Of a stretch of DNA of 8,780 nucleotides, positions 1 through 5,906 are shown piece after piece. Under the pieces are notes generated by a model, which saw only the letters and a program-made list of their open reading frames with translations, was not told the origin of the DNA and searched no databases. How positions within the stretch are numbered: the stretch's first letter is position 1; every line of letters begins with the position of its first letter. Both the position numbers and the translations under genes were made by a program. Where the stretch lies: assembly GCA_003526525.1 (NCBI GenBank), contig DPVV01000213.1:1-8780 (forward strand), given 5' to 3'. The stretch comes from Lachnoclostridium phytofermentans (GTDB lineage: Bacteria; Bacillota; Clostridia; Lachnospirales; Lachnospiraceae).

Positions 1-1931
1 CTTTATTTGCTACATTTCATTATGATACAATTTTTGATAAAGTTGAAAAAGTAATCATAGCAGAGGGCGTTACTTCTTTACCAGCGAGTATCTTTTACTA
101 TTTTCCTAGCGTGAAAGTGATCTCTTTGCCAAAAAGCCTAAACGATGTTGGAAAGGCGTTTTATTTTATCGATTTTGATTCTATGTTAAGAGCTTTATAT
201 TCTGGAGAAGCGTTTCCTTATTATTTATCAAACTTGGAAGAAGTCAAAGTGCATCCACAGAATTCTTATTATACAGATATGAGTGGAATTCTTTATAACC
301 GTGATGTAACTAGTTTGATTTGTTATCCAAGCAATAAACTTAGTAAAACATATGTTATGCCAGAATCATTAATTAACATAGAGACATCTGCATTTGGTGC
401 AAACTACAGATTACAACGAATCGAAATCAATGCTTTGTTTCGAATCAATTTAGGTCATATGTATAATGGGTTTGGTTCCTATGGTTTTTTCTCAAATTTA
501 ACCAATGTAAAGGTGGATGAGAATAATCTATATTTACGTACTGTAGATGGCCTTTTATATGACAAAGCTATGAATACTTTAATAGAATATCCCCAAGGGA
601 AAGTTACAAAAATTTATCATATTCCTGAAACAGTTACAAATATAGAACCTAGTGCATTATACGGAGTACAATTGGAAGAACTGATGTTCCCACGTGAACT
701 ATCTTTGAATCCGAATTGCTTAGAATATAGTAAGATTGGTCACATTTTAGATAATGACTATACATATTTTCGTGTTATCGATGGTGTGATATATGATCGA
801 GATATCAAATACTTGATATATTGGCCAAATCAAAAGAAGGTAAAGAATCTAACATTTCCTAGTACGTTACAAAGTTGTTCTTTAAGAAGTATCAGTAATT
901 TAGATTGTGTTGAGTCTATTACAATACCTAGAGATTTGAAAAATTCTGAAATTACAATGAAGATGGAAAATCTAAAAACAATTTATCTAGAAGAAGGAAA
1001 CAAATATTATACTTTGTATGATGGAATTTTGTATAATAAAGCACTCACTGATTTATATTTGATACCAAGTATTAGTTCATTATCAACGATTCATGTACCC
1101 GCTAACTATAAAATCTGCTATATGCGGAATCTTCAAAATGAAATGTCTAATGTAACTGAGATTATAATAGAAGGAAGTGGATTGTATTTTCCTTATGAAT
1201 GTTTTCCAGATTTAAAAGAATTTGAACTTGCTAAAGGAAATAAAAAAGCAAGTGTAATGGAAGGCGTGCTATATAATGCCTCTAAATCAACATTAATATG
1301 GTATCCACAGAATAAGAAAACTAAATCATTTACAGTACCATCCTCTGTTACAAATTTTAGGAATAATACATTTGAAGTTCATAATTATCTAGAATCAATT
1401 ACATTATCAGATAAATTATCGCTAAAATTTGACTATGATTCTAGTTTGTTTTCGAATTGTAAGAAGTTAAAAGAGATCAAGGTATCTTCTAAAAATCCTA
1501 ATTTGACTGCGATTGATGGTGTTTTATATACAAAGGACAAAAAGACGTTACTCGTATATCCAATGGGAAAAATAGAGAAAGAATATACTGTGCTTGAAAG
1601 CGCTACGAAAGTATTTTTGAATCAAAATAGATATCTAAAGACATTGAATATAGGAAGTAAGGTTACAAGCATTGAAGGTTTATATAAATATCATGGTCTA
1701 CAAGGCTTCTCTGCATTAGAATCAATTCAGGTATCTAATAAAAATCGTTACTATTATAGTAACGATGGCGTTGTTTATCATGAAGATGAAATGTTTTTCT
1801 ATCCGGCAGCAAAGAAGGATGAATTTTTCGTTGTACCTTTAAAAGTAGTGAGTTTAGATAATATATATTTGTTACGTAATCATAGGTATTTAAAAAATAT
1901 CTTATGCAATGGTTACGGATTTAGAGTTTGA
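1..1931 (+). CDS. BspA-like leucine-rich repeat (LRR_5 type) protein, 5'-incomplete
   Basis: The reading frame is open from base 3 at the window edge, so the true start lies upstream. The GTG at 111 is internal: the codons before it already read as LRR sequence (VEKVIIAEG, then SLPASIFYYFPSVKVISLP). At least seven modules of about 78-88 residues follow. Each ends with a conserved hairpin-like motif of the form DG-(I/V/L)-(L/I/V)-Y-(N/D/T)-x5-L-I-x-YP-x2-K, beginning near bases 282, 546, 780, 1020, 1260, 1515 and 1764, followed by LRR_5-type strands such as YHIPETVTNIEPSALYG. BspA/LRR_5 proteins are typically exported surface proteins that bind host, polysaccharide or neighbouring-cell ligands. 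Export cannot be checked because the N-terminus is missing. No LPXTG anchor, choline-binding or SLH domain is visible at the C-terminus. The 3' end is disrupted (see 1850-2037). Family assignment is firm; the ligand is unknown. Confidence 0.88.
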   Translation, partial: LFATFHYDTIFDKVEKVIIAEGVTSLPASIFYYFPSVKVISLPKSLNDVGKAFYFIDFDSMLRALYSGEAFPYYLSNLEEVKVHPQNSYYTDMSGILYNRDVTSLICYPSNKLSKTYVMPESLINIETSAFGANYRLQRIEINALFRINLGHMYNGFGSYGFFSNLTNVKVDENNLYLRTVDGLLYDKAMNTLIEYPQGKVTKIYHIPETVTNIEPSALYGVQLEELMFPRELSLNPNCLEYSKIGHILDNDYTYFRVIDGVIYDRDIKYLIYWPNQKKVKNLTFPSTLQSCSLRSISNLDCVESITIPRDLKNSEITMKMENLKTIYLEEGNKYYTLYDGILYNKALTDLYLIPSISSLSTIHVPANYKICYMRNLQNEMSNVTEIIIEGSGLYFPYECFPDLKEFELAKGNKKASVMEGVLYNASKSTLIWYPQNKKTKSFTVPSSVTNFRNNTFEVHNYLESITLSDKLSLKFDYDSSLFSNCKKLKEIKVSSKNPNLTAIDGVLYTKDKKTLLVYPMGKIEKEYTVLESATKVFLNQNRYLKTLNIGSKVTSIEGLYKYHGLQGFSALESIQVSNKNRYYYSNDGVVYHEDEMFFYPAAKKDEFFVVPLKVVSLDNIYLLRNHRYLKNILCNGYGFRV

Positions 1932-1996
1932 TAATTACTATTTGTCACAAAATCATAAGTATTTAAAAAATATCTATACCAATAGTTACAGATTTA
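1850..1996 (+). repeat. Tandem duplication, 74-bp and 73-bp copies, at the 3' end of the LRR gene
   Basis: Copy 1 spans about 1850-1923 and copy 2 about 1924-1996. Both begin with GAGTTT and share GATAAT, the 15-mer TATTTAAAAAATATC (1887 and 1960) and GATTTAGAG (1918 and 1991). Copy 2 lacks one A after GAGTTT. The encoded peptides match when each is read in its own frame: LDNIYLLRNHRYLKNI versus FDNYYLSQNHKYLKNI. Neither unit length is a multiple of three, so the second copy falls out of the reading frame of the first. Confidence 0.85.
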
Positions 1997-2037
1997 GAGC
2001 TTATGGAACGAATTTGATAGAACAAGAACATCGATGA
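1924..2037 (+). pseudogene. Out-of-frame C-terminal tail of the LRR protein
   Basis: The main LRR frame stops at TGA 1929-1931. The frame shifted by one base continues as LRR-like sequence, DNYYLSQNHKYLKNIYTNSY and on to LIEQEHR, ending at TGA 2035-2037. Removing a single T from the TTT at 1927-1929 would join the two frames (FRV then DNYYL) and add 35 residues. This is most simply a frameshift in, or at the junction of, a duplicated repeat unit, leaving the protein slightly truncated. A sequencing error or +1 recoding at GTT-TGA cannot be excluded, although no Shine-Dalgarno-like stimulator is seen just upstream of the stop. Confidence 0.7.
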
Positions 2038-2134
2038 TAATAGTAAAAGCATCTGTAATTTCTTATTACCATCTTGTCCGAGACTACATGACAATACTTG
2101 GCATGATGCTCAATGCATAGGGGTTTTAAGTACT

Positions 2135-2144
2135 AGGAGGAGGA
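2135..2144 (+). promoter_or_regulatory. Strong ribosome binding site for the 2150 gene
   Basis: AGGAGGAGGA lies 5 nt before the ATG at 2150 and fixes that start. The preceding region (2038-2134) holds no convincing -35/-10 pair and no clear terminator for the LRR gene. Confidence 0.8.
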
Positions 2145-2149
2145 AGACT

Positions 2150-3016
2150 ATGAAAGTTAAAATTCATAAAAGAATAATAATTGCCATTTTGTTAGTGGTT
2201 TGTGTAGTCGGTGGAATTATCGGAAAAATAGGATGGGATAAATTGAAGATTGAAGAACCAATCTACTTTCGTTATTTGGTAGAACATTATCTTCCAACGA
2301 TAGTAGATTCGATGGAACTTAAGTATGTACAAGATTTCACGGATAAGAGAAAGGTTAAGGAAGTTGAATTTACTAATCATCCAGAGTTAAAAGTGGAAGT
2401 ATATCCAAAATACACTCAACATTATGGAATCTATAAAGTTATAACTGAAACAATATATATGAAATGGGATACTAATGTGGTTAGCAATTTACCAGATGTT
2501 GCTGAAATTGATAGTATTCAGGTTACTTATTCGGATGGAACCAAACAGATAGTTGATATCGGAAGAATATGTATCTATGGCGGAAAGTCAGATAGAGATA
2601 TCTTAGAAGCAGTAGATTGTATTCCTTTATGGGAAAGCGAAAGGATGCAAAAATATAAAGCTACTGAAACTATAATAATGGAAGGACTTTCCGAGTTATC
2701 TCATGAGTTTTTACAAACGAAAGATATTATTGAGTCCTATTCTTTAGTTGTAGATGATGATAATATAACGAATGGCCCATGTGTAATAAAACCGGGTCAG
2801 ATGGTTGTGTTTTCTATGAGATTAAATGGATTTGACGTCAGGAAATTTATAAATTCTAATAGTAATTATGACTATTGTAAGATTGTTCCGCAGTTAATAT
2901 ATCAGAAAGAATCAGGGGAAGTGTTTACTACTGACATATATAATGATCCAATGATAGTTCAATTTGAAAATTATCAAGAGGTAAGAGAATATGTAAAAAA
3001 AAGAAGTGTGCTGTAA
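2150..3016 (+). CDS. Membrane-anchored extracytoplasmic protein of unknown function
   Basis: This encodes 288 residues from an ATG with an excellent ribosome binding site. The N-terminus is basic (MKVKIHKR) followed by one hydrophobic segment at about residues 9-28 with no clear cleavage site, so it is probably an uncleaved signal-anchor. A VVC in this segment does not fit a lipobox. The remaining roughly 260 residues are hydrophilic, mixed alpha/beta in appearance and rich in E, D, K and Y, and would lie outside the membrane. I recognise no domain or catalytic motif. The gene follows the LRR gene by about 220 bp on the same strand and converges with the minus-strand unit ending at 3196. Both this product and the LRR protein look surface-located, but a functional link is not shown. 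I do not assign a function. Confidence 0.8.
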   Translation: MKVKIHKRIIIAILLVVCVVGGIIGKIGWDKLKIEEPIYFRYLVEHYLPTIVDSMELKYVQDFTDKRKVKEVEFTNHPELKVEVYPKYTQHYGIYKVITETIYMKWDTNVVSNLPDVAEIDSIQVTYSDGTKQIVDIGRICIYGGKSDRDILEAVDCIPLWESERMQKYKATETIIMEGLSELSHEFLQTKDIIESYSLVVDDDNITNGPCVIKPGQMVVFSMRLNGFDVRKFINSNSNYDYCKIVPQLIYQKESGEVFTTDIYNDPMIVQFENYQEVREYVKKRSVL

Positions 3017-3063
3017 TGTATAAATTTAGTATCATTTATACTGTTGATATAGGCATAAAAAAG

Positions 3064-3090
3064 AGGACTTACTGTAATAAGGTAAGTCCT
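3064..3090 (-). terminator. Rho-independent terminator of the minus-strand AraC/PUA unit
   Basis: A perfect 9-bp stem, AGGACTTAC (3064-3072) with GTAAGTCCT (3082-3090), encloses a 9-nt loop. The plus strand has six A at 3057-3062, so minus-strand RNA reads stem, C, then six U: a standard terminator placed about 105 nt past the stop at 3196. In the plus direction only two T follow the stem, so any termination of the 2150 gene here would be weak. Confidence 0.8.
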
Positions 3091-3195
3091 TGATACATAT
3101 TTAAAGTAGGTGAACTATCTTAACCTTGTAGCCTTTCTTTAAACGAGTTATTAACAGTCAATATTTACTTTTCTTGCATGCCATAGCAATGCCAC

Positions 3196-3648
3196 CTAAA
3201 ATTTAGATTTATCATAATTATATGAAATGCTTGTGCCAACAACTACATCTTCTATTTTTTCAATAATAAGCCAATCATCCATATTGCCCTGACGGTCAAA
3301 GTCAAGAGGTTGGATTCCAATCACATTCTCAAACTCTACCAAGCACATACATTTTTTATGCCAACGTTCTTGTTGCTTTTTAGACAAATTCAATTTTTCT
3401 TGATTATCGTCAAGTACCTTTACGATTTCATCTTCTGATAATTTAACGAAATTTTGAACTGATTTCACAGTTGCAGTTGCTGAGATTTTTGCCGTACCTT
3501 TTTTCATGAAGTAAAGTTTCTCACCAACGAATACTCTACTATGAGGAATCTTTCTGCCGGCAGCAGCTCTAATAATCATCGTTTTAGAATTATCCAATAT
3601 TTTTTCTAATACCTTTTCGGTGCCATCACAATATACCAAATGCACCAT
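3196..3648 (-). CDS. Small protein, possible PUA/ASCH-like fold
   Basis: This encodes 150 residues. The ATG at 3648 is preceded by AAGGAG (3657-3662) inside the last codons of the upstream gene, and its stop at 3651 is only 2 bp from this start, so the two genes are probably translationally coupled. The sequence has no membrane segment. An early basic patch, KTMIIRAAAGRKIPHSR (about residues 22-38), is followed by VGEKLYFMKKG (41-51) and a beta-rich ISATATVKSV stretch (55-64). This order (short helix, K-T-x-x-x-R, 'gE-x-LYF', 'I-x-A-x-A-x-V') resembles PUA/ASCH-type domains, which bind RNA or modified nucleic acid. A conserved-looking ERWHKKCMCLVEFENV lies at 94-109. The fold call is by eye and uncertain. 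It could be co-regulated with, or modulate, the adjacent regulator. Confidence 0.75.
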   Translation of the reverse strand: MVHLVYCDGTEKVLEKILDNSKTMIIRAAAGRKIPHSRVFVGEKLYFMKKGTAKISATATVKSVQNFVKLSEDEIVKVLDDNQEKLNLSKKQQERWHKKCMCLVEFENVIGIQPLDFDRQGNMDDWLIIEKIEDVVVGTSISYNYDKSKF

Positions 3649-3650
3649 AC

Positions 3651-4505
3651 TTAATTCTCCTTATTTGAAACTGGAATCCATACTTCATAGTAGGCATTCT
3701 CCGGGTCTGCATTTAAATACACCTCAATATCTGGTGCATTTCCATATTCATATCCTGAAGTTGGAAGCCATTCAGTCACGATTCTTTTTTCTAGTTCCTG
3801 TATAGTCTGAGTACTTCCTTCTCCTGAAAATATTGCCCACAGGGAGCTAGGGACAATGTATTCTTCTAAATTATTCTCTATTGGTTGACTACTTGCAACT
3901 GCAATATAGTATCTCCAATTATCTGATTCATTACAGGAGCTTACTCCGAGCATACCCATAGGCATTCCTTCCATCATGGTAGCAAGTCTTGGTATTGTTC
4001 CATTCATTGCAGCTGTAGCCCACATTTTCGGTACAGTTTCAAAGTTTTTCTCAATTTCTGCTTCTAATGGTTCTGAAACACCTACAATTCTAAATGATTC
4101 TTTTTTTTCAATTCTGTAATTCATTTCACTATCTCCTTTTATTGTTATCTTGAAGCTGATAGGAGGAAATGCTTTTAAAATTGTACCTTCTACTTTTGCC
4201 TGAGATGGTGCTATACCATGTACACTTTTAAAAGCTCTGTTAAATGCTGTCGGTGAATCATATCCATATTTTAGAGAAATATCTATCACTTTTTCATCGC
4301 CACTCTGTAAATCAACAGCTGCCAACGACATTCTCCTACGGCGTATGTACTCAGATAATGGTATATCTGCTATATAGGCAAACATCCTTTGAAAATGATA
4401 AGTTGAGCAACATGCAATCTTTGATACTACTTCTAAATCGATAGTTTCTTTTATATTTTCTTCGATATAATTAACAGCACTATTTAATCGTTCTATCCAT
4501 TCCAT
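3651..4505 (-). CDS. AraC-family regulator with GyrI-like effector domain
   Basis: This encodes 284 residues from ATG 4505, with AGGAG at 4514-4518 (8-nt spacing). Residues about 8-107 form the AraC/XylS double helix-turn-helix: helix 1 around IDLEVVSKIACCSTYHFQRMF and helix 2 around VIDISLKYGYDSPTAFNRAF, then the usual GIAPSQAK ending. A short linker leads to a GyrI-like/effector-binding domain at about 128-281 (MNYRIEKKESFRIVGVSEPL at its start, EVWIPV near the end with the family's acidic residue). DNA-binding domain first, GyrI-like domain last, is the Rob-like order. Such proteins sense small amphipathic compounds or drugs and often act in efflux or detoxification. It probably controls its own unit and perhaps the divergent operon, which is inference. 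An internal start at 4124 could also yield the effector domain alone. Confidence 0.92.
   Translation of the reverse strand: MEWIERLNSAVNYIEENIKETIDLEVVSKIACCSTYHFQRMFAYIADIPLSEYIRRRRMSLAAVDLQSGDEKVIDISLKYGYDSPTAFNRAFKSVHGIAPSQAKVEGTILKAFPPISFKITIKGDSEMNYRIEKKESFRIVGVSEPLEAEIEKNFETVPKMWATAAMNGTIPRLATMMEGMPMGMLGVSSCNESDNWRYYIAVASSQPIENNLEEYIVPSSLWAIFSGEGSTQTIQELEKRIVTEWLPTSGYEYGNAPDIEVYLNADPENAYYEVWIPVSNKEN
4122..4139 (-). promoter_or_regulatory. Internal ribosome binding site and ATG before the GyrI-like domain
   Basis: On the minus strand AAAGGAG (4133-4139) lies 8 nt before an in-frame ATG (4124-4122), which is codon 128, exactly at the start of the GyrI-like domain (MNYRIEKKESF). Spacing and strength match the genuine start sites in this window. 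Initiation here would make a separate effector-domain protein of about 157 residues. The sequence context is clear; use in the cell is unproven. Confidence 0.5.
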
Positions 4506-4526
4506 ATCTTCATCTCCTAATAATAA

Positions 4527-4595
4527 AAATAGTCTATTTAAGATAATTCTACCTCTCTTTTTTTGCCCAATAATGAGAGGTTATATAAATAGTCT
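4527..4595. repeat. Direct repeat AAATAGTCT, two copies 60 bp apart
   Basis: AAATAGTCT occurs at 4527-4535 and 4587-4595, both followed by T/A-rich TTA sequence and bracketing the inverted repeat. AraC-family proteins commonly bind direct repeats spaced by whole helical turns, so these could be operator half-sites for the 3651-4505 product. A chance match in AT-rich DNA remains possible. Confidence 0.35.
4551..4581. repeat. Inverted repeat in the divergent region (candidate operator or leader hairpin)
   Basis: ACCTCTC (4551-4557) and GAGAGGT (4575-4581) are perfect inverted copies separated by 17 nt. They lie in the predicted leader of the minus-strand regulator gene. No U tract follows in the minus direction, so this is not a standard terminator. 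Confidence 0.45.
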
Positions 4596-4629
4596 TTATT
4601 ACACAATTTTGAATTAACATAGCAAATTA

Positions 4630-4638
4630 ATTATAACA
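4630..4638 (-). promoter_or_regulatory. Extended -10 promoter for the AraC-GyrI/PUA unit
   Basis: The minus strand reads TGTTATAAT (4638 to 4630), a TG-n-TATAAT extended -10 box with a perfect core hexamer. No good -35 is seen (GGAAAA at 17-bp spacing), as is common for extended -10 promoters. It would give a leader of about 118 nt containing the inverted and direct repeats. Confidence 0.5.
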
Positions 4639-4682
4639 TAAACTTACAGTTGTTTTCCATTTTTTCTTTTTTGGCGCACATT

Positions 4683-4691
4683 TGGTATAAT
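4683..4691 (+). promoter_or_regulatory. Extended -10 promoter for the sigma/ABC operon
   Basis: TGGTATAAT (TG-n-TATAAT) lies about 34 nt before the TTG start at 4726, placing the transcription start near 4698. The -35 region is a pyrimidine run without a TTGACA-like hexamer. This looks like a housekeeping-sigma promoter. I could not identify a separate ECF-type -35 'AAC' / -10 pair, although one may exist. Confidence 0.55.
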
Positions 4692-4725
4692 AAAACAGTT
4701 ATACATAGTGAAAGGAGGTAATTCA

Positions 4726-5184
4726 TTGTCGATTGAAATCAAAGAACTGTATGACAAAATATATAGATATTGTTATTTTAAAACAAATGATAGCTATGTA
4801 GCTGAGGATCTGACACAAGAAGCATTCCTCAAATTTTTTAGTCAAAATACATACATAGATAAGGGGAAGACATTGGCTTATCTCTATACTATAGCCAATC
4901 ATCTTTGCATTGATTATTACAAAAAAGTTAAGCTACAACCAATTGATGAGGAAATACAGGGTGATGAATTGTTTGAGAATATTAATACGAAAATCACAGT
5001 TAAATGTGCAGTGAAAAGCTTATCGAAAGATATGCAAGAATTGCTACTATTGCGATATGTAAATGAATTATCTATGAATGAGATCAGTAAAATCACCAAT
5101 CAGTCAAGATTTGCTATATATCGTAAAATTAATACAGCTTTACAATGTTTGAAAAAGATGTTAAGGGAGGAGGACTTTCAATGA
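4726..5184 (+). CDS. ECF-type RNA polymerase sigma-70 factor
   Basis: This encodes 152 residues. I choose TTG 4726 because AAGGAGG (4712-4718) sits 7 nt before it. The upstream in-frame GTG at 4708 precedes that ribosome binding site and would leave only about 10 nt of leader. The sigma region 2 core is at about 10-67: AEDLTQEAFLKFF (26-38) matches region 2.2, and TLAYLYTIANHLCIDYYKK (49-67) matches regions 2.3-2.4. Region 4 is at about 95-146, with LSKDMQELLLLRYVNELSMN leading into the helix-turn-helix ISKITNQSRFAIYRKI. The length is on the short side but complete for an ECF factor, with no region 3 and no C-terminal extension. The stop overlaps the next ATG (ATGA), indicating translational coupling. 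It probably directs polymerase to its own operon in response to an envelope signal. The ECF subgroup is not assigned. Confidence 0.9.
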   Translation: MSIEIKELYDKIYRYCYFKTNDSYVAEDLTQEAFLKFFSQNTYIDKGKTLAYLYTIANHLCIDYYKKVKLQPIDEEIQGDELFENINTKITVKCAVKSLSKDMQELLLLRYVNELSMNEISKITNQSRFAIYRKINTALQCLKKMLREEDFQ

Positions 5185-5906
5185 AAAGTGATTTGAAAGA
5201 ACAACTTAGGCAAGTTTTTGATGCACCTGATTCAAGAAGAAAAGAGGAATTCCTACAGAATTTTAACTACCCCAAAGCAACATATAGAGAATTTGTATTC
5301 CATCAGATAGGATATATAAGAAAACGAGTTTGGGGTTTTTCATTGGTACTACTACTGAGTGTATTTGCTGTGTGTAAGATAATAAAAGACATTGAGGCAA
5401 CTTACTCTATGATATGGGTGATTTCTTCTTTGTTCCCTTTATTAGCGTTATTAGCTTCTACGGAGATTGCACGATCTAGTTCTTTTCGCATGTCAGAACT
5501 TGAAATGACTACACGATTTAATTTAGGTGAAGTTTTATTAATGCGTATGGGCATATTAGGTCTAACAAATGCGTTTGTATTTGGAATTGTTTTGTTTTTT
5601 GTCTCTTTCAAAATAAATTATGGATGCTTACAACTTGGCTTATATTTGAGTGTACCTTATCTTATAACTTGTCTAGGCTCACTAATGCTAATGAATAGAA
5701 TCTCTAGTCGGGAAGTCGTCTATTGCTGTACAGGGGTATCCTGTTTTGTAATCGTATGTAATGGGATTCTAGCCAATTCAAGGCTAATGATATATAGTGA
5801 TAAGTTTGTATTTTTTTGGATTATACTTTTCATTTTATTATGCATTGCAATTACAAATCAAAGCTCAAAACTTATTAAAAATACGGAGGCATTACAATGG
5901 AATTAG
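5181..5906 (+). CDS. Six-TM membrane protein, candidate sensor/anti-sigma or exporter subunit
   Basis: This encodes 241 residues from ATG 5181, with GGGAGGAGG at 5165-5173 (7-nt spacing). The in-frame ATG at 5145 lies inside the sigma gene without a comparable site and is not preferred. The hydrophilic N-terminus of about 48 residues carries SRRKEEFLQNFNYPK, then YREFVFHQIGYIRKRVW at the membrane entry, and is probably cytoplasmic. Six hydrophobic segments follow at roughly 50-68, 76-95, 119-142, 148-171, 179-198 and 208-226. The gene sits between an ECF sigma factor and an ABC transporter, the usual position of an anti-sigma factor, but no zinc-binding (ZAS) or RsgI-like domain is visible. 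From general knowledge I believe similar N-terminal motifs recur beside Clostridia sigma/ABC operons, but no function is established to my knowledge. It could bind the sigma factor through its N-terminus or be an accessory permease subunit. Confidence 0.82.
   Translation: MKSDLKEQLRQVFDAPDSRRKEEFLQNFNYPKATYREFVFHQIGYIRKRVWGFSLVLLLSVFAVCKIIKDIEATYSMIWVISSLFPLLALLASTEIARSSSFRMSELEMTTRFNLGEVLLMRMGILGLTNAFVFGIVLFFVSFKINYGCLQLGLYLSVPYLITCLGSLMLMNRISSREVVYCCTGVSCFVIVCNGILANSRLMIYSDKFVFFWIILFILLCIAITNQSSKLIKNTEALQWN

Noticed and set aside
111..113. GTG as start of the LRR gene
   Set aside because: The frame is open to the window edge and the preceding codons already encode LRR sequence; there is no ribosome binding site before it.
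2192..2380. Minus-strand reading frame opposite the 2150 gene, and similar antisense frames at 4917-5099, 5402-5611, 6731-7064 and 7478-7660
   Set aside because: Shadows of real genes: no ribosome binding sites, no recognisable domains, and wholly inside well-supported coding sequence.
3620..4444. Plus-strand frames opposite the AraC-GyrI/PUA genes (3620-3805 and 4244-4444)
   Set aside because: Composition and translation are not protein-like and the opposite strand carries clear domain matches.
5145..5180. Longer version of the six-TM protein starting at ATG 5145
   Set aside because: It lies inside the sigma gene without a good ribosome binding site, while ATG 5181 has GGGAGGAGG at 7 nt and the classic ATGA overlap.
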